From the NCBI GenBank assembly GCA_028023455.1, contig JAQFVV010012575.1:552517-616516 (forward strand): 64,000 nt of DNA. The letters run 5' to 3'. Origin of the DNA: Epiperipatus broadwayi. Lineage: Eukaryota; Onychophora; Udeonychophora; Euonychophora; Peripatidae. A program made the position numbers and the translations under genes. This document shows, one piece after another, positions 24,659-36,992 of the stretch. Numbering within the stretch: the first letter of the stretch is position 1; every line of letters begins with the position of its first letter. Below the pieces are notes generated by a model. It did no database searches and had not been told where the DNA came from. It saw only the letters and a program-made list of their open reading frames with translations.

Positions 24659-27600
24659 TATCAGTGAAGTCCGGAAACAAAAAAAAACAATAAAAAAAAT
24701 GAATTTACTTATTATTTAAATGAGCAATCATAAGTCATTTTCTGTGTATAAGATTTATGAAATTTATTTCTCACGTTGTATCAGCACCTCCCATCCTAAC
24801 TTTGGTCTACCCAGCACATAAACAAAAACAAAAAAAAACAAAACACATGACAAACAAATGAATCCTTTCAATCTAAAATCTAATCCATTTCTCACTACAT
24901 CTAATACCTCATTGTTCATAGGGATAAAATATACCTATGCCTTACTCTTACATATATATATATTCTAACCTCCCCCGCGCGTCCTCACCCCAAAAATTAT
25001 TGTTTATAACGAATATTCCGGGTTCTAGCTCAGTTAACAAATAAATAAATGAAATATTCAGCATTGATTAAAATGATTACTAGCTCTAATTTCTAAAATA
25101 CAAATACGGTTCAAATTTTAAAATGAATTAACAAATATTTACTATTTTCATGAGACATGGGGTGACAATACGGGAAACGAGATAGACTACATTGAGATAT
25201 TATCCACACGATACTACCTCAATGGCATAAGAACACTATTCCCCCTTTTTACTATACCAAATAACTAACTCATAGTATTCTTACAACTTTCTAAGCTCTA
25301 TTCACTACGATTAAAATAATAATCATATCTTAATCTTCTTTATAACAAGAATCTAGCTCAATTAAATAAAATGAAATAAAATAAAATAAAATCTCAGTTT
25401 CATAAATTGTATTCTAACTGATTTAAAATTACGGTAGTAAAATATGAAAAGGGAATTTTATGTCATAATCTACTACACAGCAACTAATAATAATAATAAC
25501 AATAATAATATAATATAATCTTATTTCTTCCTAAATGAAATAAATACGTACGTGGTAGTATTTTTAATAATCTGATAACAGAATACGTGTGGCAACATTA
25601 GCATATAATTTAATGTAATATTGTGGCAACCGACTTATGACCAATAAATAATATAAAATTATGATCTTTTAATTTTAACATACCAATAAATTCTCAAAAA
25701 TTATTCTAACACTTTTATGTTTACCTTTTGTGCAAAATCTATATGTCTGTTTCAATTATAAATGTATCGTGATTTCATGCATCCATGTGGAGAAATAACA
25801 ACTCGGACACAAAAACTTTAAAATAAATTTTAAAACAAAGTTTATTAACAACATAAATAAATTAACAATATTTTTACATTATGTACATTGGATATCCTTT
25901 ACTCTCCTATCTCAACTTAGTTTACTAGTTTATAAAATTGAAATCAAAATACTATTTATTTTTCATAGTTAAATCTTATTTTTAAAACGCTTAAGAAAAT
26001 ACAGTATTATTATTTGATTTATTATTATGGTTAGCTTGTTACAAAATGCATTTCTTATATGCTTATCACAAACACTTTGCATCCTTAATATTATTAAAAT
26101 TATATTTTTACAAAATTTACATTCGTAGTAAAATTCTACTAAATAACAAATTTTAGTTTTATATTGGTTGTATGGAATCTTACAAAGTCAAAACATTGTT
26201 CTACATTCGGTATTAGGTTTTTATTGTTCATTATCCGATGTTTATTAATCCTAATATTCTCATTCAAGCCTTACTTCGGATGATATAATTACAACTATTA
26301 ACATACCATGCACAAGTATATGTTTATTATACCTTATTGAACTATTTTCTTAATAAATATGCAATACTTATTTTCTAAATATTATTTTAACAAAAAATTC
26401 ATTCAAATTTTATTATCACTTTTAAATACTTGGTTTAGATTTCTTTTCAAAAAATCTTATATTCATTTCCGAATTAATTTTACAATGTATTATATGATTC
26501 TTTCTCTCTTTATGATATTTTGGACTTTCAATTTTAAAGTTACACAATTTTATACATTCCAGCAAATAAACTATTCTTACACAAACGATAACATATCTTC
26601 AGTTCTATTTTATTCATTATTTCTCTGAAAATATCTTTCTGACCGATGCAGATTCACAAAATAAGGATAGCGAAGATAGATGCATAGGATCAAAATATAA
26701 CTAGAATATTACTCGTCATAAACCTTGACAATCATGGCACAGTGAATTAAAAGACACTATAGAGGAGTGACCTTTACCTGTCTACCAACCTCTATTATAG
26801 GAACAATGCTAAAGCTATTTCTTCAGCTTTATTATAACATCAAAAAGTTTAAAAATATGCAAAACACTGTCCAAACCATATGTGTTCAGTTATAGGGCTT
26901 AGTTAACTATACTGAAATCACACAAAACTAAATATGATCCAAATCCTTTATTTTCCTATTTCTTAAAAAAAAACATCATCTTGGTTTCCTCTCCACTAGT
27001 ACTTCCAAGTCACTATCCGATCTTATTTCTCAAGATTTTTCTATACTGTACATCGACAAATACATATCTGCATTACTAACAATAATAAAATTCATTTATT
27101 TTAAAAACTATTCCACTGTTCTATAAGAAAATCTTTTACTACTTTCCTCGTATATTTAATCATATACAAACTATTTTAAAGTATCTGAATACTTTATCAC
27201 ATGAAAGTTCAAAAGAATCACACAATTGCTCTGTTAAATTATATTATTAATATACTTTAAATAAATTATTGCATGCATATTCCGAATTACTCCTATCTCA
27301 TTATATGTTAAAAATGTTGTATAAAATGTGTACATATAATTTAAACTTTCACACTTCATTCTTAATCAATAGATAATCTAAAAAAAAAAAATACATTATG
27401 CATTATAAATAAATATCAATATTACCAAACGATCTTTATCTTCTCGATCGCGTTCCGTAGGCTTCACCATCCATTTGATTCTTGTAGATATAAGACTCAC
27501 ATACATACACTTTATTTTTAAACAATATTTCTATAATTTTATCAAGCTATTATATTTAAATCTCAATATTACTAAATTTATGTTTATATGTTTTCCCTAA

Positions 27601-29547
27601 TCTCACATAACATTTTATATTTAAAACAAATTAGTAAAAAATATTTAAACTATATTTACTGTACTTCTTCATCAAACTTTCTTGAAAACCGTTCATATTA
27701 AAGCTAAAAAAAAAATGTTTATTATTTCTTCTTCAGTCACTTCTTGTTCAATTTTAAGACAAAACAATTATTGCTCTGTTTAATAAATATTCATAGACGA
27801 CAATCCTTGGTTTTTCATAATATTTAATACAATTATTAATTATGATATTAGTTAATCCCGTAAAGAAAACGTCTACATATTCTCTTCTAATATTTTCTGC
27901 TAAGATTTTCCCGTGCGACTTTTTATGATGCATCTTCTAGGTACTTTTATTTAAATATTCAGTAAATTTTTTCTGTATCCATGGATCCATTTTATTAAGT
28001 ATATTAGATTTATATTTTCCAATTTCTCTTAGAGAAAGTTTTTCTGTTCTTTTTTTTTTTTTTCATAAAAAAAAATAATGACTCTTTCATATTATTATTC
28101 GGTAAATTTTCCTTTCTTTTAAAGTTCTGGTAACTATATACTTTGTAATGTTTCCTTTAAAAAGGACAAACACTTTTTTTTCTCATTATAACTTTTACAT
28201 AATTCTTTATAATATACAGTATCTTAATTTTTTTTTTTTTCATAGAGAAGAATAAAAAAAAAACTTTAGAGTAGCCTTATAAATTTGTGCGTCATAATTT
28301 TTTCCTGACGGCAAATAACTTCTCTTTTAAGTTTTCGTATAGCGTCCTAATTATATTCCTCTGAGTTACAATAATAAGTTTTTGGTTGAGCATAAATAAA
28401 GCTGTATCGAGGCACTTTACAAATATTTTTCCTTTAGCAATATTTTTAGGTATTTTTTCCTTTAGTACTTCCATTTTTACTGCAAGGTTTTGGCTAAACT
28501 TGAATAAAATCACTGGCAAGAAAACTTTTAAAATTAGCCCTTCATGTAAAGGCAGTCAAAATATTATATGTTAAAAAAAACTTTTTTTAAAATAAATACA
28601 AAATTTTAAAATTATATCACTTTTCTAGCTTACGGTCTTATCCAGCTAAAAAAATATGTTACTCCCTCCTTCACTTACACATTACATTCTCCCGCTCCGT
28701 CTAATTCTTATTTTCCGTCTGCTAAATTACCTTCGTTGATTGGTTAATGACTTTTTTAGCGTGAACAAATTTACACATTTTAGTTTTATAATAGATTAAA
28801 CCTCTTTAAAATAAAGAATTTATGACGTCATGTCTTAAATATTACTTAGAATAATATTTTTAAATTCAATTATAATTTTATCAAAATCATTTAAACTTTA
28901 AAAACAATTATTAAAACAATATTTAATATTTCAACTTTTACTTTAAGGATCGATAGCAATTATATTTAGTTTTATAATTCACAAACTTTATTATTAGTCT
29001 AACAAGCGTGTGTGTGAAGGTATATAATATACAGTCACATGATTACTAACTTTAACAGATGATTTTTTTAATTTACGTCTCGGTCTAAATTACCAAAACT
29101 GATATATTTTATAAAAATTTGGAAAATAATTTAAAAATGTAGAACTAAATATAATTCTCATCATCATAAAGTTTATTTTAAAATATATTAGATTAAATTT
29201 TGACTATTAAATACAATTATAATATTACATATCGTTTTTTATTTAATTTATTAGTTTTAAAACATTACAATTGGATTGTTAATATACTTTTAACTATTTA
29301 TAGCTGTGTTATTTTATATGGCCAGCTTTTACAACCATAAGCAAGGATATAATTAAGCTTTATTTAACTGTTTTCTTTTAAAATAATCCATTACACTTTT
29401 ATATACCAGGTATTTTCAGCCTTAAATTGTACTATAAAATCTAATTATCCTATTATTATTTATATATCATACAAACATATCTTAAAATTTAAAATTTTTT
29501 AGTAATTGACCATTCTACCTTATTATGACCTATAGATAAGGGCACAA
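24659..29547 (-). other. Non-coding internal region of the retroelement
   Basis: About 4.9 kb of very AT-rich DNA lie between the gag-like frame and the 3' LTR, where pol would be expected. The plus strand is visibly poor in G relative to C, so the transcribed strand is G-rich relative to C. A 75-codon minus-strand frame (28292-28519) is Lys/Leu-rich without a motif. An (AAAAT)n run lies near 25.37 kb. No pol domain is visible in any frame. Confidence 0.6.
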
Positions 29548-30047
29548 NNNNNNNNNNNNNNNNNNNNNNNNNNNNNNNNNNNNNNNNNNNNNNNNNNNNN
29601 NNNNNNNNNNNNNNNNNNNNNNNNNNNNNNNNNNNNNNNNNNNNNNNNNNNNNNNNNNNNNNNNNNNNNNNNNNNNNNNNNNNNNNNNNNNNNNNNNNNN
29701 NNNNNNNNNNNNNNNNNNNNNNNNNNNNNNNNNNNNNNNNNNNNNNNNNNNNNNNNNNNNNNNNNNNNNNNNNNNNNNNNNNNNNNNNNNNNNNNNNNNN
29801 NNNNNNNNNNNNNNNNNNNNNNNNNNNNNNNNNNNNNNNNNNNNNNNNNNNNNNNNNNNNNNNNNNNNNNNNNNNNNNNNNNNNNNNNNNNNNNNNNNNN
29901 NNNNNNNNNNNNNNNNNNNNNNNNNNNNNNNNNNNNNNNNNNNNNNNNNNNNNNNNNNNNNNNNNNNNNNNNNNNNNNNNNNNNNNNNNNNNNNNNNNNN
30001 NNNNNNNNNNNNNNNNNNNNNNNNNNNNNNNNNNNNNNNNNNNNNNN
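29548..30047. other. Assembly gap (500 N)
   Basis: Exactly 500 N, the conventional placeholder for a gap of unknown size. Nearly the same 17 bp (TATAGATAAGGGCACAA / TATAGATAAGGGTACAA) stand on both sides, so the gap lies in a local repeat or the contigs overlap. Open frames reported across it are artefacts. Confidence 0.98.
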
Positions 30048-30235
30048 TATAGATAAGGGTACAATATATATAATCATTTCTCTATATCCACTAAATGTGC
30101 TACCACCTCTGTGATTATTTATATTGGTGAAATAATAATAATAATAAAAACAATATATAAAAAAAAACTACCTCTACCAATAAGCTTATCACCATACCTA
30201 TATATATTTTTACTGGTAAAATGTGAACTAGATCC

Positions 30236-32225
30236 TTAGATATTAACTATTCCTGATGCATCTGGGGGGTTTGCTTTACAGTCTATTTCACCTTTGGCTA
30301 TAAGCATTAGAAACCTTGTCGGCTTTGCAACTTTATTCTTTGGAACATTATCATTAATCTCTCGAAACCTTGTTCCTCGAAACCTTATCCGCTTTCTCAT
30401 ATTCGAACCATATAATTTTCTCCTACTAACGACGTAAGTATTTTCTTTTCTCCTCTTCCTTTTCCACCCTGTCTTTCCCATTTGGGTTCTGGCAGTATCT
30501 GGGCTACTCTCACCATCAAAAATCACTCCATCCCCCTGGCCTTGATCTCAGACTTAGCTCCACTATCTTCTGCCCCTCGATCAAACTTATTCATTTTGGA
30601 AATTTCTGAGAAAGGTCTGTCTTCTAAAACATTCCTATTTATGCAAGTTTCGGTAACCTCAATTGCCTTTAGTTTTAGTACTTCTGGGTAAGATTTTGGC
30701 TTAATTTCTTCAATAACAATAACATGATTTGATGAGGTCGAAAGAGGATTTGCTTTGTATTCTATATCATTTCCTTCCATATCTATAGAGTCCTCAATGT
30801 TCTGAACTATCTTTTGTTGTTCAAAAGATCCCTGCATGATTTCATCAGGTTTCATCCCTTCCATGTTTTCACTATCAATTTCAGTCTCTGAATAGATTTT
30901 TGAATCTTCTGATATCTCCATATTGATATTACAATTATCAATATTCACAGCATCGATTTTATACTTTTCCATGATCCCACCACTGATGTTGGACTCTGTT
31001 ATGAATTTTACATCAATTTTAGATTTTATTAAATCAGCTTGCGACTCCTCAGCAGTCTTTGTATCCCTTTTAAACTCTTCTACAGTTTCTTCATCAAGTC
31101 TCAACTCTTCCTCAGTTTTTATATCAAAGTTAAACCCCTCAATCCCTACAACTATTTTGGAGTCTTCTATTACCTCCACATCCATTTTAGATTCTTTTTC
31201 GGTGTTTAATACTATGTCTGTCTCGACTTCTGTATTTACTACCTCTCCTTTTGCAGTTTTAGAGATATATTCCACAATTAGCAGCTTTCCTGAAGGTGCA
31301 TTGGCAATTTCCATATCACTCTTCCTAATTTCAATTTCTTCCTCTTTAATAATCTCGATTTTTGCTTCATCAGTAATAGGATTTTCAAATATCTTTGGTT
31401 GAAACTTCTAAAGTTCCTTCAACTTGCTTTATCTCAATGGTATCCTCTGGCTTCCTTTCTGTTTTAACATGTTCCTCCACTAAACTATTTTTTTCACTCA
31501 TCCCCCACATCTCTTTTTGCATACTAACTTGCAACATTTCTTCTACAATCCCTGACTCACTTCTTTGCTCTTTCGATCTTATTTCAAAAGGAGATTCTGT
31601 CTTTTCTACTTCCTCTGTATCTACATCCTCATGGTTACTCTCCTTGTTCTCAGTTTCTCTACCTATCTCTACAACTTCTTCCACCATTTCACCTTTAGTT
31701 TCTCTTAGTTCAACCTCTTCTGGATACCATATTACAGCTTCTTTGTCTTTCTCAGTAACTCTACTCTCTTCTCTAGCTTTTGATAGTATCTCCTGTTCCT
31801 GCTTGGCTACCTTGTCCCTGGCTTTTTTTCCTTCCTAATCTCTTGGTCCCTTTCTTCTATCTCCCTCCATAGGGCATATAACCTATCATCTCTTTCTTTC
31901 TCCCTTTTTTTTCTCCTCATCTCTTTTTTCTCTTTCCTTGTCTCTTTCTTTATCTTTTTGTTCTATCCTGCTAAATAGAGCAGCTATCATTCTCTTTTCT
32001 TCCTGTGTTGTCTCCTCCAAAACCTGCTCTGGTTCCCCCATTAGATTGTTCCCTGTTTTCTGCCTCCCTACTTTCCCCTACTATCTCCTCTTCTGCACTA
32101 TTTATTTCCACTATTTCTCTTCCTGATCTCAACCTCTTTCCTTTACTCTCCACCCCCTCTTCGAGCCTTTCCTCTCTTGCCTCACTCTTCTCTACCATTA
32201 CTCTCTCTTCTGTACTGTTATCCAT
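30236..32225 (-). pseudogene. Gag-like, charged reading frame of the LTR element, frameshifted
   Basis: This minus-strand reading frame lies where gag belongs, downstream of the primer binding site and leader. It opens at a Met codon at 32225 and runs 84 codons (MDNSTEERVMVEKSEAREER at the N-terminus, then a basic KGKRLRSG patch). Switching frame near 31990, it gives an Arg/Glu/Lys-rich helical segment with ALFSRIEQKD and LYALWREIEE, as seen in gag N-terminal coiled coils. After another shift near 31820 it continues through open segments 31687-31385 and 31314-30523 (263 codons), dominated by Glu, Asp, Lys, Ile and Ser in loosely repeated units. A last shift near 30525 leads into a strongly basic C-terminus (WKRKRRKE, then RKRIRFRG) ending at 30236. 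About 660 codons in total with at least three frame breaks. There is no CCHC zinc knuckle, protease or RT motif. It is probably gag-like; a captured host sequence is possible. Confidence 0.6.
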
Positions 32226-32229
32226 TCTA

Positions 32230-34021
32230 ATTTTTGCTAAATGTACTTCAATTTATTCTCAACAGCGCATTGCCATCCTTCCCAATGAAAAGACCGTCCA
32301 TGGATTCTGCCCTACCACTAGTAACTACTTAGAACTGAACCAAGCTCTTCTAACCCATGAGATTAAAACAACAACCAAAAAAAAATTTAACTAATAATAA
32401 TGAAATTGTTCTTACCCATGCCTGTCTTCCACTGTGTTTTCTTTCCAACACTGCAGAGCTGCCATCACTATTTCTTTTTAACTATGATTGCTTTTTTTTT
32501 TTTGAACTTCATTCCCCTTTTAAGTACACACATATATATAGAACAATCTTGCCTGATCGTTTATTTATTCACTCTAGTACAATTCAATCACCAACCAAAC
32601 TTCCCAACTGTGAGTCCTTTCAATTTTCTCACCCTGACAACAAATTTATATGAGAAACTATCAGCTATGTAAGAGCCCCGGGCACCAGTTGCCAGTGGAT
32701 GAGATACCCATATCTATATATAAATGGTATTGGACCTCACAATATGCATTGCTGTTTATATAACCAAATTTAAAATTTTTCGTTTATTTCTCATTATAAA
32801 AATAATTTTTATCAGCCATAGTGTGTTTACATTCCAACTCTAGTGAATTTGGTTTGAGAAAGTGTGTTATACAACACATAACATAGACTAGAAATTTACA
32901 TTTTTCACCTACACATATATATATAACTGTGGATAAAATTAGAACAATTTTAGTCACTACTTTCGATTACAATTGACCGCTCTTTTGTGCAAAAAAAATT
33001 TACCATTGACACGCATACATATATATAAAATATTTCAAAATGTTTTACTTGCGTATAAAATTCGAAATCAATCTCAGTCACTGTCTTTAATCACAATTGA
33101 ATGTCCTTTTGTGACAAACAAAAAAAAATTTTACCATCAACACGCGTATATATGTATAAAATATTTCAAAAAAAATTCTTCCTATTTAACTATTAAAACT
33201 ATTCTCGACACGCGTATATATATAAATTATTTCAACAAAAAAAAGACTGCTTTCTTATTTATTTACATCTTTTAATTACAATTGGAAAAATCCATTATCA
33301 CTACATATATAAAATAATGTAAAATTTCTCTTTCCTATTTAGTTATTGCTTTTAATTACAATTGAGAAAAAAGTTTATTATCAATACGCACATATAAAAT
33401 AATCTTTTTAAAAAAAATCTTTCATGCTACCTGCCGATTTTAGCATTTATGTTTAGAAATATTACAAATCATATGATCTAAAACAAAACTTTATTTTTCA
33501 CACGCATATATATACTTGACAAAAGGTGAAATTACTTGTGGCAGTACTACTGATTTTAACATTTGCGTTGGCGTTTAGAAATCTTTTTACGAATTCTATA
33601 CTCTAAACGACATTTTACTTTTTCACTCGCATATATATAAAATTGATAAAAAGTGAAATTAATTGCCACTGCCTTTAAATAACAATCAATCAAAAAATCA
33701 AAAATACGAAAAAAATTACTAATCAAACGCTTCTCTGAGACCAAATAAACTTTCACTACCAATACGCATATTATACATATATATAAATTTTACGTATATC
33801 ATACATATAAATCAATTTGACAAAATATAAAATTGAACTTTCAACATAAATCTATGATTTGTGCGTTCGTATGCATTTAGTTCAGGGCATGAACAAAATT
33901 AACGAAACTCCACGTTTGGCGTTCATATTCGGAAAAAAAAAATCTACACATATATAACGAATGATATGAAAACACATCTATGTTAACATCCCCTCTCAGG
34001 TATGTAGGTTTATATTCGAAG
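32230..34021 (-). repeat. Retroelement leader with degenerate tandem repeats
   Basis: Between the primer binding site and the gag-like frame, units of about 90-120 bp recur from about 32,930 to 33,830. Each carries an ACACGCGTATATATATAAA-like core, a run of A, and TTTTAATTACAATTGA. At least six degenerate units are visible. Such leader repeats may hold packaging or translation signals, but nothing in the sequence proves a role. Confidence 0.65.
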
Positions 34022-34039
34022 GCCCCATGTTGGGCGCCA
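34022..34039 (-). promoter_or_regulatory. Primer binding site of the 15-kb LTR element
   Basis: On the minus strand the 18 bases TGGCGCCCAACATGGGGC begin with TGG, complementary to a tRNA 3' CCA end. They lie 22 nt downstream of the 5' LTR end, a longer spacing than usual. The primer tRNA was not identified. The 5.6-kb LTR element at 56-62 kb has a site matching at 15 of 18 positions. Confidence 0.85.
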
Positions 34040-34061
34040 TTCCTGGAAAAAAAAATTACTA

Positions 34062-36988
34062 TGTAACAGTCATATTTGAACATCCACGCAACAAAATCCA
34101 GAGTTTTGGTAAATTATATCAAGGCTGATCTAGATGAGGGTTTGAGACCAAATCTGACTGCACCTCAGCTCCTTCACCAACACTCCCTGACTTACTACCT
34201 TATGAATGACATATATGAGGTTACACTCGTAATCTCTCAATTTCCGCGCCGGCAATAGCAAAGGGTAAAACGAGAGACTTGGGGATATTTAACTAAATGT
34301 TTTCTAGCTTAACCAAACACACTCACACAACCTATGGCTGATTATCTCATGCATATAAAATCATTATGGATGGTGATTTACTATAAATAAAGTGAATAAT
34401 ACTGCAGACGTTAATAGATTTTAAAATTATTTAATATTGACAAAACACAAACAATAACAATTAAATATACTGAATATTCCACTCGCAGGTGGGATGGTGA
34501 AAATACGAACTACACATTCTGTAATCAATTGTACTTAACGATCATTATTTTATTATACCGTTTATACGTTACTAATTATTTTATGTCTATACTGATGTCT
34601 AAATTATGTTCTGCCATTCCTACTCAGTATGTTAAGGGTTAAACTCTAAGAGAGTGGTAAATTTATACAATGTGTACTTAAATTTATCAATACGTGATGA
34701 GCAGTCAATGTGCTCTTTATGTAGGTATTCTTAGATAAACTAGATCTTAGGTTCAGATCAATGCTGAACAATTAATATACAACAGATGAACTGGCGTTTT
34801 GTAGCATAACTTCTGAGGCTACAGCGCTATGCAAATTACATCAGATGCGACTTGAATGTGCTTTTACTCATGAGATTCAGTAACGTTTACTCGGTTCTCA
34901 GATACCGCTCACCTGCTATACATGAACTTTTAGTTCGGATGCTCAAACAGCCACGATATCAGATGCTGGATTCCGGTGTTCCAGTTTTTAAAGGAGGAAA
35001 TGGGAATGACCCTTAAAATCATTATCCCATTCAAGAGAAGGTTGTCCGAACTAAGGATGATAAGATAGCCCTTAAAACCTAATCTTATCTTAATAATTCT
35101 ATGATAGCAAGGCAGAATGCACCTCAGTGCTTCGTAAAAACTCATTCACAATGCTTTTGGAATCTTAATTATAACAACTAGTAAAGCGCGAAATCTATAG
35201 TTTCTTCTGCAAACTACCCTACGCCAGTTAATTAAATAAACACTGAAATTGTGCTAAAGAGGACTTTATTAAAATTGATCTAGTTTATTAATTAACTACA
35301 TATTATATGAAATTACATTAAGGGGGTCTAAAGCATATCTGGGGCTTAAACTTGGCTAACTACTGAATATGCCTTAAATTATCACTCTCTTTTATTTAAC
35401 CAAACAAACCTTTTAATAAGCAACATATGTGATATTAAGCTACGCATAGCAGTTCAAATAATACATCAAAGTAGGTTTCAGACCAGAGACAATCTATAGA
35501 TATGCCAAACAGCATAATTACTTTACTTGAGAACAAAACGTCTCTTTAAGTTATAATAATTAATAGTCTCTGCTCCGAAGGCAAAGCATAAATCAATAAA
35601 TGCATTTTAACAAAATATATATATAGATGCAAAAGTATAGACGCAAATAGAGAAAATAATAAGGCAAATAAGCTTTTATAAGTTGAATTTAAAAAAGAGA
35701 TTTAAGAATTTGTGATCAGGCAAGATTTACATTTAACTTTTAAAGTATTTTAAAATTATACAGTTTGAGATACGTTTATCTAATACAGTTAATTACTTTA
35801 AGAGAGAATACACCTTTTAAACATAGTGTGATTAATTTATAAGATTTGAATGGAAGAGTTTGTGCACATTACTTATTATATAGCTAGCTTTAGGAAAGAT
35901 TTATAGAAGGCTATAGCTTTTAGATTTAGTTTGATTGAGAAGTGGTTACCGGTTATTTATCTGGAGGCTTGCAGCTTGAAAGTATGAAATACACGCATGG
36001 ACTGATTTATCTGAGCTGGTTCATCATTGGGATATTCTTTAAGTAGGGCTGTGGTTTGGGTCTCCGGGCTCCATAAACGGTTCTTGACCATCGGGAAGAT
36101 GGCCTTAGCTTTTCTAGCCACTTATTTGCATGGTAGAAACTGGGCTCATTGCCTGGATATAAGTTGAAACGCGAGTAAGGCAAAAATGGATGACAATTTT
36201 CTTTCAACACCTTTTTTTATACTTTTTTAACCCCCCTCTTACAGTTCATTCACAATCTTTATTTTTAGACATTAAAATCTAAGAAGTCTTAATTGCATCA
36301 GCTTCAGACGAATCGGTTGATTGATTTCAGGTTTATTCATTGTTCCTTTTATTTTTCTCAGATTCCAGTTCCAATCTGGATTTCAGTGCAGGTTTAATTG
36401 TCCAACTTTTATTTTATTAAGAATCCTAAAATCTGGATTTGTATCGGCGGTGTCTCATGAGATTGGTAAAGTTCTTTTTTTAAACATTGGATTGCTTCTC
36501 CTTTTCTTTTACTGAAAGAGATTTAAGCTGCTAGCGTTTTATCCTAGACGTGAGACATCTACATTTGTTTTTAGTTGCTCTACCTGATTAAGTAATTGGG
36601 TAACTTCAAGCCAGTTTGAAATACTTTAAAGAATTCTGTTCTTATCTAATATAATTTTCCCAGCTTGAAACCAATTCAATTATTTAAAATCATAAGTTGA
36701 ATATTTATAAAATTATAAGGTGTGTACGTTATATAATGATAATATCATTCAGATGTGAATATACCATTTTTAGCAAATAGAATTATTACAAAATATATAT
36801 ACAATTATAGCAGACGTGTGTGCATATACAATTACACACATATACGTGTGAATATACATTTTTATACATGTTAAATTCCCAAGTATATTGTTATATATAT
36901 GTGTACCTTTAGGGTTTGAACTAGGGAAATGAAGGCTACTGATTTCTAGAATAGGTGAAATGTATGACGATGAAATCATACTGTTTCA
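34062..36988 (-). repeat. 5' LTR of the 15-kb retroelement
   Basis: This is the right copy of the 2.9-kb repeat. It should carry the promoter, but AT-richness makes any TATA-like call meaningless. Ends TG/CA and the ATAT duplication beyond 36988 are clear. Confidence 0.92.
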
Positions 36989-36992
36989 ATAT

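Larger units (their letters stand above)
21732..36992 (-). mobile_element. Large LTR retrotransposon (15.25 kb), gag-like frame only
   Basis: Two direct repeats of about 2.92 kb (21736-24658 and 34062-36988) flank 9.4 kb and are bounded by ATAT on both outer sides (21732-21735 and 36989-36992), a 4-bp target duplication. Each repeat runs TGTAACAG...CTGTTTCA on the plus strand, so its ends are TG/CA. A primer binding site at 34022-34039 (minus strand TGGCGCCCAACATGGGGC) shows transcription on the minus strand, so the right LTR is the 5' LTR. Only a broken Glu/Lys-rich gag-like frame is visible. No aspartic protease DTG, reverse transcriptase YxDD, RNase H or integrase motif was seen, apart from what the 500-N gap could hide, which is too short for pol. 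It is therefore non-autonomous, comparable to LARD-type derivatives of Ty3/gypsy elements. LTR identity is about 98% by eye, so insertion is fairly recent. Confidence 0.92.

Noticed and set aside
29489-30077. Two long minus-strand open frames across 29.5-30.1 kb
   Set aside because: They consist almost wholly of N; only a few real codons lie at each end.
30923-31838. Plus-strand Ser-rich open frames opposite the gag-like region
   Set aside because: They are the reverse-complement shadow of the Glu/Lys-rich minus-strand frame; composition and element orientation favour the minus strand.
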